Assembly: GCF_006475605.1 (NCBI RefSeq)
Contig: NZ_SSBC01000019.1
Coordinates: 310,001 to 374,000, forward strand
Source: Asticcacaulis tiandongensis
GTDB taxonomy: Bacteria; Pseudomonadota; Alphaproteobacteria; Caulobacterales; Caulobacteraceae
Reading direction: 5' to 3'
Length of the DNA: 64,000 nt
Shown: positions 8,549 through 16,144 of the stretch, in pieces
How positions within the stretch are numbered: the stretch's first letter is position 1
Layout: each line of letters begins with the position of its first letter
Notes under the pieces: generated by a model
What the model was told of the DNA's origin: nothing
The model's input: the letters and a program-made list of their open reading frames with translations, nothing else
The model's database searches: none
Position numbers and translations under genes: made by a program

Positions 8549-8589
8549 AAAAGAGGCGGTATGTCACAGGACATTCTGCCTCTTTTTTT
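8549..8589 (+). terminator. Rho-independent terminator after the DUF4142 gene
   Basis: A 9-bp perfect stem (AAAAGAGGC with GCCTCTTTT) at 8549-8557 and 8578-8586 runs into a T-tract of seven. The spacing to the preceding stop codon is 17 bp. Confidence 0.85.
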
Positions 8590-8806
8590 GCGCTGAATCG
8601 GTATCTGGTGCATGGATACCGCAGAGGTCATACAACCCGACAATTCGTGGACAGTATTATGTGAATAATTCTGAATTTATCGCTTTCTCATAACATCCTG
8701 TATGGATTTTTTATTGCGGTACAGGTCGCTATGCCCCAAGCTTATAGTGTCCCGCAAAAGGCGATGGGCGAAGATAAGCATAAAATAACAGATATCCGGG
8801 GCCGCA

Positions 8807-9172
8807 ATGAAAATTATGATTGTCGAAGATAACGAGGCTTTGGCTCAGACGACGGGCTGGGTGGTCGAAAGCTTCGGGCATGACTATTGTCTGCAATATG
8901 ATGGTAAATCCGCCCTTGAGCAGGCCAGAGACTGGCGGCCGCAGGTGGTGATCATGGATATCGGATTGCCGGGCATGGATGGCTATGAGCTGTGCCAGCA
9001 TCTGCGTGCAGAACCGGCCCTTGCCGAAACGGTTTTTATAGCCCAGAGCGGTCGGTCAGATGCCGAGCATCGCGATCGTGTGGAGGCATCGGGGTTCCAT
9101 CACAGTATCCTGAAACCAGCCAATATCGAAAGTCTGCAAACCCTGCTTTCGGATATTGAGGCGTCTTTGTGA
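8807..9172 (+). CDS. Stand-alone receiver-domain response regulator
   Basis: A 121-residue single receiver domain. The acid pair is in IVEDN, the phospho-acceptor is Asp51 (VVIMDIGLPGMDGYE), and the conserved Lys is in ILKPAN. There is no output domain. The sequence is unusually close to the C-terminal receiver of the kinase at 14142: both share QTTxW, DIGxPxxDGYExC, AQ(S/T)G, and GFxHHxxKP. It probably acts as a phosphate sink or relay for the two hybrid kinases that follow. The 8590-8806 gap presumably holds its promoter; I see no clear box. Confidence 0.9.
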   Translation: MKIMIVEDNEALAQTTGWVVESFGHDYCLQYDGKSALEQARDWRPQVVIMDIGLPGMDGYELCQHLRAEPALAETVFIAQSGRSDAEHRDRVEASGFHHSILKPANIESLQTLLSDIEASL

Positions 9173-9239
9173 CGGCCGTCGCGGCCACTCAGACCTCACT
9201 GACTGTGTTTCCTTTTTTCCAGCCGGATATTGTTAATCC

Positions 9240-12200
9240 ATGAACCGTTCCACTGCCGCTCTGAAACCCGGTCGTCTTGATCGCAAGGATATATCGGTGC
9301 TTCTGGCGCTGATCTTTGTCGGTATATTCTTCGTTATTTCCGGCTTTGTGTCCTATCTCAATATTCGTACGGTCTATAATAACAGCCTTCAGGTCATGCG
9401 TACCCATGACGTGCTGGTGAACCTGACGGATTTTCTCGGGACAATGAAAGATGCCGAAACCGGTCAGAGGGGCTATCTCCTGACCGGAGACGCGAAATAT
9501 CTTTCGCCTTACAATGAGGCGCGCACGCGCGCGGAAAACCAGTTGCGTGAACTGGAAGAACTGACGGCGGACAATCCGGCGCACCGGGTGCGCTTCGGGC
9601 CTTTGAAACTGAGGGTATCGCAGAAGCTTCAGGAAATAGATCAGACGATTGCGCTCAGGCGCTCCGAAGGGCTGGCGGCGGCCCTGGCACTGGTGGCGAC
9701 CGATCGCGGTCAGGCGGATATGGACAGTATTCGCGCCCAGATCGCGGCCATGCAATCGACCGAGCAGCAAAAGCGCTCCCAACTTACGGCTGAGATGGAG
9801 CAGGCCTTAAGCGTGGCCATTATCAGTGTGCTGGTTGCGGCCCTTTTGGGGATGGTTCTGACTCTGATTATCGCGACGATCATTCGTACGTCGACTGTGC
9901 GCCGACAGGCGGATGACTGGGTGCAGACGGGGCTGGTCGGACTTAATGCGGTTATGCAGGATGAGCAGCGCCTTGAGCAGATCGGTCATAGCATACTAAG
10001 TTATCTGTCGGCCTATACCGGGGCACAGGCGGGCGCCATTTTTGTGCGTGATGGCGGCGGTTATAAGCAGATTGCGCATATGGGGTTGCCGGTTGAAAAC
10101 ACCTTGCCCGAAAGGTTTTTGCCGGGGCAGACCCTGCTTGGGCAGGCCGCCCTTGAGGGCAAGGTACGGCTTATTGAAAGGGCCCCTGAGGAATATCTGG
10201 CTGAGGACTATCTGACGGTGGCGACGGCCCTTGGGCAGTGGCGACCGAGCCATCTGATACTTGCGGCGGCAAAGGCCGAGAACAAGGTCGAGGCGGTTTT
10301 TGAACTGGGTTACCTGACCAAGACCCATCCGGTGGTGCCGCGCCTGATTGAGCAGGCGGCGGAAGGGATTGCCATGGCAATCCGTGCGGCCAATTATCGG
10401 GCGGCCTTACAGGAGCTTCTGGAGGAGACCCAGCGACAGTCCGAGGAGTTGCAGAGCCAGTCCGAGGAATTGCGCGTTAATAACGAGGAACTGGAGGAAC
10501 AGAGCCGCGCCCTGAAGGAGGCGTTTCAACGTCTTGAGCAACAGCAGGCAGAGCTTGAGCAGACCAATAATCAGTTGTCGGATCAGACGCGGCTTCTGGA
10601 GTTGCAGCGCGATGATCTGGCGCGGTCACAGGCGGAAACCAATCTCAAGGCGCAGGAACTGGAGCAGGCGAGCCGCTATAAGTCCGATTTCCTGGCCAAT
10701 ATGTCGCATGAATTGCGCACACCGCTCAATTCATCGCTGATCCTTGCCAAGCTTCTGGCGGATAATTCTGAAGGTAATCTGACGGAGGAGCAGATCAAGT
10801 TTGCCCAGACCATTCAGTCTTCTGGCAATGATCTTTTGTTGCTGATCAATGATATTCTCGATCTGTCGAAGATCGAAGCCGGACAGATGGAGATCGAGGT
10901 CGAATCCATTTCGCTGAAGCGTCTGGTGGACGATATGACGCGGCTGTTCTCACCGGTGGCCAACGAAAAGGGGCTGGGGTTCTCTATCGAGCGTGAAGAG
11001 GGGGTGCCGGACTATATCACCAGCGACCGGCTGCGGCTTGAGCAGGTTCTGAAGAATCTCTTGTCGAATGCGTTCAAGTTTACCTCGCGCGGCGAGGTGC
11101 GAGTTAAGGTCAGTACCTCGGCGGACGGGCGGCTGGCTTTTGCGGTGTCGGACACAGGTATCGGCATTTCCGAGGCGCAGAAAAAGACCGTGTTTGACGC
11201 CTTCCGTCAGGCGGACAGTACGATCAACCGCAAATATGGCGGGACGGGGCTGGGGCTGTCGATTTCACGGGAACTGACGCGCCTGCTAGGCGGGGCGCTG
11301 ACGCTTGAGAGTGTGCAGGGTGAGGGGTCGACCTTTACCTTGAGTGTACCGGTCACCTATGAGCCGGAGCGGGTTAAAACCCGTGAGGCAGCCTTCCAGC
11401 CTGTGGCAGAAGCGGTGGCACCCAAGGCCGTTGCGAGCGCAACCGAAACCTATGCCGAGACGCCTGCGGAGGCGGAGGATGATCGCTATGCCTTGAGGCC
11501 GGACAGCCGGTCAATACTGGTGGTCGAGGATGATACCTCCTTCTCGGATATTCTGCGCGATCTGGCGCATGAGATGGGGTTCATGTGTCTGATTGCCCAT
11601 ACGGCCGAAGGGGCCTTTGAGGTGGCGCGCCAGTATATGCCGCAGGCGGTCATACTTGATGTCGGTTTGCCGGATCATTCGGGTCTGTCGGTGCTTGACC
11701 GGCTCAAGCGCGATCCGCGGACGCGCCACATTCCGGTGCATGTGGTGTCAGCCAATGACTACACCCATGAGGCGCTGTCGCTCGGGGCGGTTGGCTATAT
11801 GCTCAAGCCGGTCAAGCGCGATGAGCTGATCGAAGCCTTCAATCAGCTTGAGAACCATCTGAGTGAACGGATGCGGCGTATCCTTATTGTCGAGGACGAT
11901 GATGTGCAGCGCGAAAGCCTTGGGCATTTATTGCAGGCACCGGATGTCGAAACCGTGGGCGTCGGCACGGCGGCGGAATGTCTTGAGAAGCTGCGCGAAG
12001 GCGTGTTCGACTGTATGGTGCTTGATCTGAGTCTGCCCGATCAGTCCGGTTATTCCTTGCTTGAGACGCTCAGTCAGGAAGACGCCTATGCCTTCCCGCC
12101 GGTGATTGTCTATACCGGTCGCGACATATCTTCGGAAGACGAGCAGAAGCTGCGGCGTTATTCGCGCTCGATCATCATCAAGGGGGCGAAGTCGCCGGAG

Positions 12201-12692
12201 CGGTTGCTGGATGAGGTGACTCTGTTCCTGCACAAGGTGGTGTCTGAATTGTCGCCTGAGCAGCAGAAGATGATCAATAAGGCCCGTCACCGTGATGCCA
12301 TGCTTGAGGGCCGGCGCATTCTGGTGGTCGAGGACGATGTGCGTAATGTCTATGCCCTGACCAATATTTTCGAGCCTTTGGGCGCGGTGATCAGTATTGC
12401 GCGCAACGGGCGCGAGGCGCTGGAGCGGCTTGAGGCGGCGCAGGGGAGTCCTGAGACGGCGGTCGATCTGGTGCTGATGGATGTCATGATGCCGGAGATG
12501 GACGGACTTACGGCGACGCGGGAAATCCGCAAGCGTCAGCAATGGCGCAAGCTGCCGGTGATCATGCTAACGGCCAAGGCCATGAAGGACGATCAGGAGC
12601 GCTGTCTGGCGGCAGGGGCCAACGACTATCTGGCCAAGCCGCTGGATGTCGATAAGCTGGTGTCGCTTGTTCGGGTCTGGATGCCACGCTGA
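9240..12692 (+). CDS. CHASE3-GAF hybrid sensor histidine kinase with three receivers
   Basis: A 1150-residue membrane kinase. Order: TM1 (about 18-40); periplasmic CHASE3 domain (41-188, with DAETGQRGYLLTG); TM2 (190-216); GAF domain (about 235-380); a long Gln/Glu-rich coiled coil (385-480); HisKA with His490 in SHELRTP; HATPase (N box NLLSNAFKF near 607, DTGIGI near 638, GGTGLGL near 667). Three receivers follow with Asp807, Asp929 and Asp1081. The second receiver has KGAKSPERLL where most have Lys-Pro, a variant common in this type of kinase. Its stop overlaps cheR by one base, so they are co-translated. Ligand unknown. Confidence 0.93.
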   Translation: MNRSTAALKPGRLDRKDISVLLALIFVGIFFVISGFVSYLNIRTVYNNSLQVMRTHDVLVNLTDFLGTMKDAETGQRGYLLTGDAKYLSPYNEARTRAENQLRELEELTADNPAHRVRFGPLKLRVSQKLQEIDQTIALRRSEGLAAALALVATDRGQADMDSIRAQIAAMQSTEQQKRSQLTAEMEQALSVAIISVLVAALLGMVLTLIIATIIRTSTVRRQADDWVQTGLVGLNAVMQDEQRLEQIGHSILSYLSAYTGAQAGAIFVRDGGGYKQIAHMGLPVENTLPERFLPGQTLLGQAALEGKVRLIERAPEEYLAEDYLTVATALGQWRPSHLILAAAKAENKVEAVFELGYLTKTHPVVPRLIEQAAEGIAMAIRAANYRAALQELLEETQRQSEELQSQSEELRVNNEELEEQSRALKEAFQRLEQQQAELEQTNNQLSDQTRLLELQRDDLARSQAETNLKAQELEQASRYKSDFLANMSHELRTPLNSSLILAKLLADNSEGNLTEEQIKFAQTIQSSGNDLLLLINDILDLSKIEAGQMEIEVESISLKRLVDDMTRLFSPVANEKGLGFSIEREEGVPDYITSDRLRLEQVLKNLLSNAFKFTSRGEVRVKVSTSADGRLAFAVSDTGIGISEAQKKTVFDAFRQADSTINRKYGGTGLGLSISRELTRLLGGALTLESVQGEGSTFTLSVPVTYEPERVKTREAAFQPVAEAVAPKAVASATETYAETPAEAEDDRYALRPDSRSILVVEDDTSFSDILRDLAHEMGFMCLIAHTAEGAFEVARQYMPQAVILDVGLPDHSGLSVLDRLKRDPRTRHIPVHVVSANDYTHEALSLGAVGYMLKPVKRDELIEAFNQLENHLSERMRRILIVEDDDVQRESLGHLLQAPDVETVGVGTAAECLEKLREGVFDCMVLDLSLPDQSGYSLLETLSQEDAYAFPPVIVYTGRDISSEDEQKLRRYSRSIIIKGAKSPERLLDEVTLFLHKVVSELSPEQQKMINKARHRDAMLEGRRILVVEDDVRNVYALTNIFEPLGAVISIARNGREALERLEAAQGSPETAVDLVLMDVMMPEMDGLTATREIRKRQQWRKLPVIMLTAKAMKDDQERCLAAGANDYLAKPLDVDKLVSLVRVWMPR

Positions 12693-13570
12693 TGCCTCAG
12701 TTGCTGCCCCCTGTTACGCTTCCGAATCTGACTCAAAATCAGAAGCCGCCCCAGATCGAGGATATCGAGCTGCGGCTGTTTCTTGAGGCGGTTTTTCTGA
12801 AGTATCACTATGATTTCAGGGGCTATGCGCTGGCGTCGATCAAGCGCCGGCTGCTTCAGGCGTGTCAGAAATACGAATGTGCCACCTTTTCCGATCTTCA
12901 GGGGCTGATTTTGCGCGATCCGGCCCTGATGGCCGAGCTTCTGGCCTATCTGACGGTGCAGGTGTCGGAGCTGTTTCGTGACCCCAGCTATTTCCGCGCC
13001 ATTCGTGAAAAGGTCGTACCGCATCTGAAGACCTATCCGTCGCTGAAGGTCTGGGTGGCGGGCTGTTCGACCGGCGAAGAGCTTTATTCCATGGCCATAT
13101 TGTTCCGTGAAGAGGGGCTTGAGGAACGGACGATGTTCTATGCGACGGACATCAACCCTGAGGCGCTCAAGCAGGCGCAGGCCGGTGTCTACAGCATCGA
13201 CCGCATTCAGACCTTTACGGAAAACCATCGTCAGTCAGGCGGCAAGTCCTCGTTGTCGGACTATTATACGGCGGCCTATGGCTGGGCGACCTTTGACAAG
13301 TCGCTCAGGGCGCGGACGGTCTTTTCCGATCATAGTCTGGCGACCGATGCCGTGTTTGCCGAAACGCAGTTTGTCTCGTGCCGTAATGTGCTGATCTATT
13401 TTAACCGGCCCCTGCAAACCCGTGCCATCGGCCTGTTTCATGAGTCTTTGTCGCGTAACGGTTTTCTGGGGCTGGGGTCGCGCGAGACCTTGCGGTTTAC
13501 CTCATATGCCGATGAGTTTACCGAGTTTTCCTATGGTGACCGGCTTTATCAGAAACGGGGGGAGGGATGA
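12692..13570 (+). CDS. cheR: CheR-type protein-glutamate methyltransferase
   Basis: Two hundred and ninety-two residues. The N-terminal helical CheR domain (DFRGYALASIKRRL) is followed by the SAM-binding methyltransferase domain with VWVAGCSTGEELYS (120-133), DPSYFR near 98 and CRNVLIYFN near the C-terminus. CheR methylates receptor glutamates using SAM. No chemoreceptor gene is near, so the target is more likely the coiled-coil region of the neighbouring kinase or a remote receptor; that is inference. Starts on the last base of the kinase stop and overlaps cheB by 4 nt. Confidence 0.92.
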   Translation: MPQLLPPVTLPNLTQNQKPPQIEDIELRLFLEAVFLKYHYDFRGYALASIKRRLLQACQKYECATFSDLQGLILRDPALMAELLAYLTVQVSELFRDPSYFRAIREKVVPHLKTYPSLKVWVAGCSTGEELYSMAILFREEGLEERTMFYATDINPEALKQAQAGVYSIDRIQTFTENHRQSGGKSSLSDYYTAAYGWATFDKSLRARTVFSDHSLATDAVFAETQFVSCRNVLIYFNRPLQTRAIGLFHESLSRNGFLGLGSRETLRFTSYADEFTEFSYGDRLYQKRGEG

Positions 13571-14157
13571 CGGGACCCTTTGCCCCCACAGCGGTTGTGA
13601 TCGGTGCTTCGGCAGGCGGGCTTAAGGCCCTGTCGGAGATTTTGCCGCATCTTCCGGCGGATTATCCCTTGCCCATCATGGTCGTTGTCCATATTCCGCC
13701 GGACAAGCCCAGCCTGATCGCGTCGCTGTTTGACGACAAGTGTGCGATGGTCGTGTCCGAGGCCGAGGACAAGGAGATGATTGAGGGCGGGCATATCTAT
13801 TTTGCGGCCCCTGACTATCATCTGCTGGTCGAAAAGGAGGGCTGTCTGTCCTTGTCGGCGGACGAGGAAGTGCTTTATTCGCGGCCCTCGATTGATCTTT
13901 TGTTCGAGAGTGCCGCCGATGCCTATGAGGCCGGACTGATCGGGATAATCTTAAGTGGGGCAAATGAGGATGGCGCCGCGGGCCTCAGGCGTATAGTGTT
14001 TGAGGGCGGGCGGGCGCTGGTGCAGACACCGGAGACCGCCATGGCGCAAGCTATGCCTGAAGCGGCGCTTAAGGCCTGTCCTTCGGCACTGAGCCTGTCG
14101 CCGTCTGAATTGCTTGCTGAACTGAAGGAAGCCGGAGACTCATGCCTGAACGCCTGA
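13567..14157 (+). CDS. CheB-type methylesterase without a receiver domain
   Basis: One hundred and ninety-six residues covering only the catalytic domain of CheB. The triad is visible: Ser15 in GASAGG, His42 in VVHIPPDKPS, and Asp135 in ILSGANEDGAAG. Classical CheB has an N-terminal receiver that controls access to the active site; here it is missing, so regulation would have to come in trans, for example from a receiver of the adjacent hybrid kinases. Overlaps cheR (4 nt) and the next kinase gene (16 nt), which indicates one tightly coupled operon. Confidence 0.92.
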   Translation: MTGPFAPTAVVIGASAGGLKALSEILPHLPADYPLPIMVVVHIPPDKPSLIASLFDDKCAMVVSEAEDKEMIEGGHIYFAAPDYHLLVEKEGCLSLSADEEVLYSRPSIDLLFESAADAYEAGLIGIILSGANEDGAAGLRRIVFEGGRALVQTPETAMAQAMPEAALKACPSALSLSPSELLAELKEAGDSCLNA

Positions 14158-15743
14158 AAACGCCCGTGCATATTCTGCTGGTGGACGATCTGGAGGAAAA
14201 CCTCCTGTCGCTCGAAGCCTTGCTGCGCCGTGACGGGCTGGTGCTGCTCAAGGCGCGCTCAGGGGTCGAGGCGCTGGAGATATTGCTGCAGCAAGAAGTG
14301 GCTCTGGCGCTTCTGGACGTGCAGATGCCGGAAATGGACGGCTTTGAACTGGCCGAAACCATGCGCGGCTATGAGCGTACGCGTCAGGTGCCGATTATCT
14401 TTCTGACCGCCGGGTCTTCGGATCGTACGCGTCGCTTCAGGGGCTATGAGGCAGGGGCGGTGGATTTCCTCGAAAAGCCGATCGAGCCGGATATTCTGCG
14501 CTCGAAAATTGACGTGTTTTATGAATTGCATCGTCAGAAGCTCTATGTCTCGGCGCAGCGTGATGCCCTGAGAAGTGCGTTTGAGGAGAATTTGCGCCTG
14601 CTTGAGGAAAGCCGTGCCTATGCCGCAGCCCTGAAAGAGGCGGATCAGCGCAAGGATGAGTTTCTGGCGACGCTGGCGCATGAGCTGCGTAATCCGCTGG
14701 CGCCTATTCGCAATGGATTACATATCCTCAAAATGTCGCCCAAGCCGGAAATGGCCGAGACGGTCAGGGATATGATGGATCGCCAGATGACGCATATGGT
14801 GCGTCTGATTGATGATCTCATGGATGCGTCGCGTGTCAGTCAGGGCAAGATCGACCTGAAGCGCGACTATATAAGCCTCCAGTCGGTGCTGGAGGCCGCT
14901 ATTGAAGTCAGCGGGCCGCTCATTCAGGCGTCGCAGCATCAGTTTGACAGCGATATACCCGAGACGCCTCTGGTGGTGGAGGGTGACCTGACGCGTCTGG
15001 CGCAGGTGGTCGGTAATCTTTTGAACAATGCCGCCAAATATACCCCTAACGGTGGGCAGATTCGCCTGAGCCTGACGCGTGACGGCGAAGAGGCCGTTAT
15101 CTGTGTCACCGATACGGGGCTGGGGATCGACGCGGACATGCTGCCCAAGGTGTTTGAGTTGTTTGCTCAGGTGGATCGCAATATGAACTGGTCGCAGGGC
15201 GGGCTGGGGATCGGTCTGGCGCTGGCGCAGAAGCTTGTGCATATGCATGGCGGGCAGATTCATGCCGAAAGTGCCGGACGGGATCAGGGATCAAGCTTCT
15301 TTATCCGTTTGCCGCTGAGTGGTGTGACTCCTGAGGTCAGCGAGGCGGTGTCTGTGACGCGTACTCAGACGCCGCTGGATGTGCTGGTGGTCGATGACAA
15401 TCGGGAATCGGCGCAGACAACCAGCTGGATGCTGGAGCTGATCGGGCATAATACACGCGTCGCCAATAGCGGGCTTAAGGGGATCGAGATGGCGCTGGCC
15501 TCACCGCCGGATGTGATCATGCTTGATATCGGCATGCCTGATCTTGATGGCTATGAGGTCTGTCGCCGGTTGCGCCAGACGCCGGAAATGCGCGACACCC
15601 TGATTGTGGCGCAGACCGGTTGGGGACAGGAACGTGACCGCGAAACGGCTTATGAGGTGGGGTTTGACCATCACATCACCAAGCCGGTTAGCATGGAACA
15701 GGTCAGCGCGATCCTTGCGGAGGCCTATGGTCGCGATAAATAG
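14142..15743 (+). CDS. Receiver-kinase-receiver hybrid histidine kinase
   Basis: A soluble 533-residue protein with no membrane segments. N-terminal receiver (8-125, Asp59 in LLDVQMPEMDG); linker helix; HisKA with His180 in LAHELRNPLAP; HATPase (NLLNNAAKY near 292, DTGLGID near 324, GGLGIGLAL near 353); C-terminal receiver (about 412-530, Asp462 in MLDIGMPDLDG). It probably receives phosphate from the upstream CHASE3 kinase on its N-terminal receiver and passes it on. The C-terminal receiver is a close relative of the lone receiver at 8807. Last gene of the signalling operon. Confidence 0.92.
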   Translation: MPERLKTPVHILLVDDLEENLLSLEALLRRDGLVLLKARSGVEALEILLQQEVALALLDVQMPEMDGFELAETMRGYERTRQVPIIFLTAGSSDRTRRFRGYEAGAVDFLEKPIEPDILRSKIDVFYELHRQKLYVSAQRDALRSAFEENLRLLEESRAYAAALKEADQRKDEFLATLAHELRNPLAPIRNGLHILKMSPKPEMAETVRDMMDRQMTHMVRLIDDLMDASRVSQGKIDLKRDYISLQSVLEAAIEVSGPLIQASQHQFDSDIPETPLVVEGDLTRLAQVVGNLLNNAAKYTPNGGQIRLSLTRDGEEAVICVTDTGLGIDADMLPKVFELFAQVDRNMNWSQGGLGIGLALAQKLVHMHGGQIHAESAGRDQGSSFFIRLPLSGVTPEVSEAVSVTRTQTPLDVLVVDDNRESAQTTSWMLELIGHNTRVANSGLKGIEMALASPPDVIMLDIGMPDLDGYEVCRRLRQTPEMRDTLIVAQTGWGQERDRETAYEVGFDHHITKPVSMEQVSAILAEAYGRDK

Positions 15744-15769
15744 GGCGGGCCTGGCCGGTTTGCGGCGCG

Positions 15770-15914
15770 ACACCTGAAAACAAAAGTTTCGTTATCCTTC
15801 AAAAGGACGCGTTTTGCTTCGCACTGATTGTTTCAGGTGTGAGGTGAGGCGCTGTGCGTTTTTTATGTGTCAATAATGCCGCTTTTTCTTTCGTTAAAAA
15901 TACAAAACGAAAGA
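15770..15914. promoter_or_regulatory. Two inverted repeats upstream of the TonB receptor
   Basis: In the 401-bp gap 15744-16144, ACACCTGAAA (15770-15779) is repeated inverted at 15831-15840. TCTTTCGTT (15887-15895) is repeated inverted as AACGAAAGA (15906-15914) with a 10-bp spacer. A further TTTCGTT stands at 15787. They may be operators for the receptor gene or part of a structured leader. I see no unequivocal terminator or promoter box in the rest of the gap. Confidence 0.45.
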
Positions 15915-16144
15915 TTCCCATAGACAGGATCGCAAAACTGTACGTAAATCGCAACATAAGTAATGTGTTGACGATACAGGTTTGGGTCTGACGGGTCATT
16001 TCACTCTGCTTTCCCCCTTCATGGATACCGTCAGCACAGGGCGCAGAAACCACGCGTTCTGCGTCAGGGTTTAAGCGTTGATAACCGCAAGTGGCCGAAC
16101 ACGGTCGCTGGCCTGACCACACTCTTTGAAGGGGACAACCAGTT

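Noticed and set aside
1551-8806. EcfG-type general stress promoters (GGAAC-N16/17-GTT) before the stress genes
   Set aside because: I looked for GGAAC upstream of each gene; the only GGAAC found (4209) lies inside the MscS gene with the wrong spacing.
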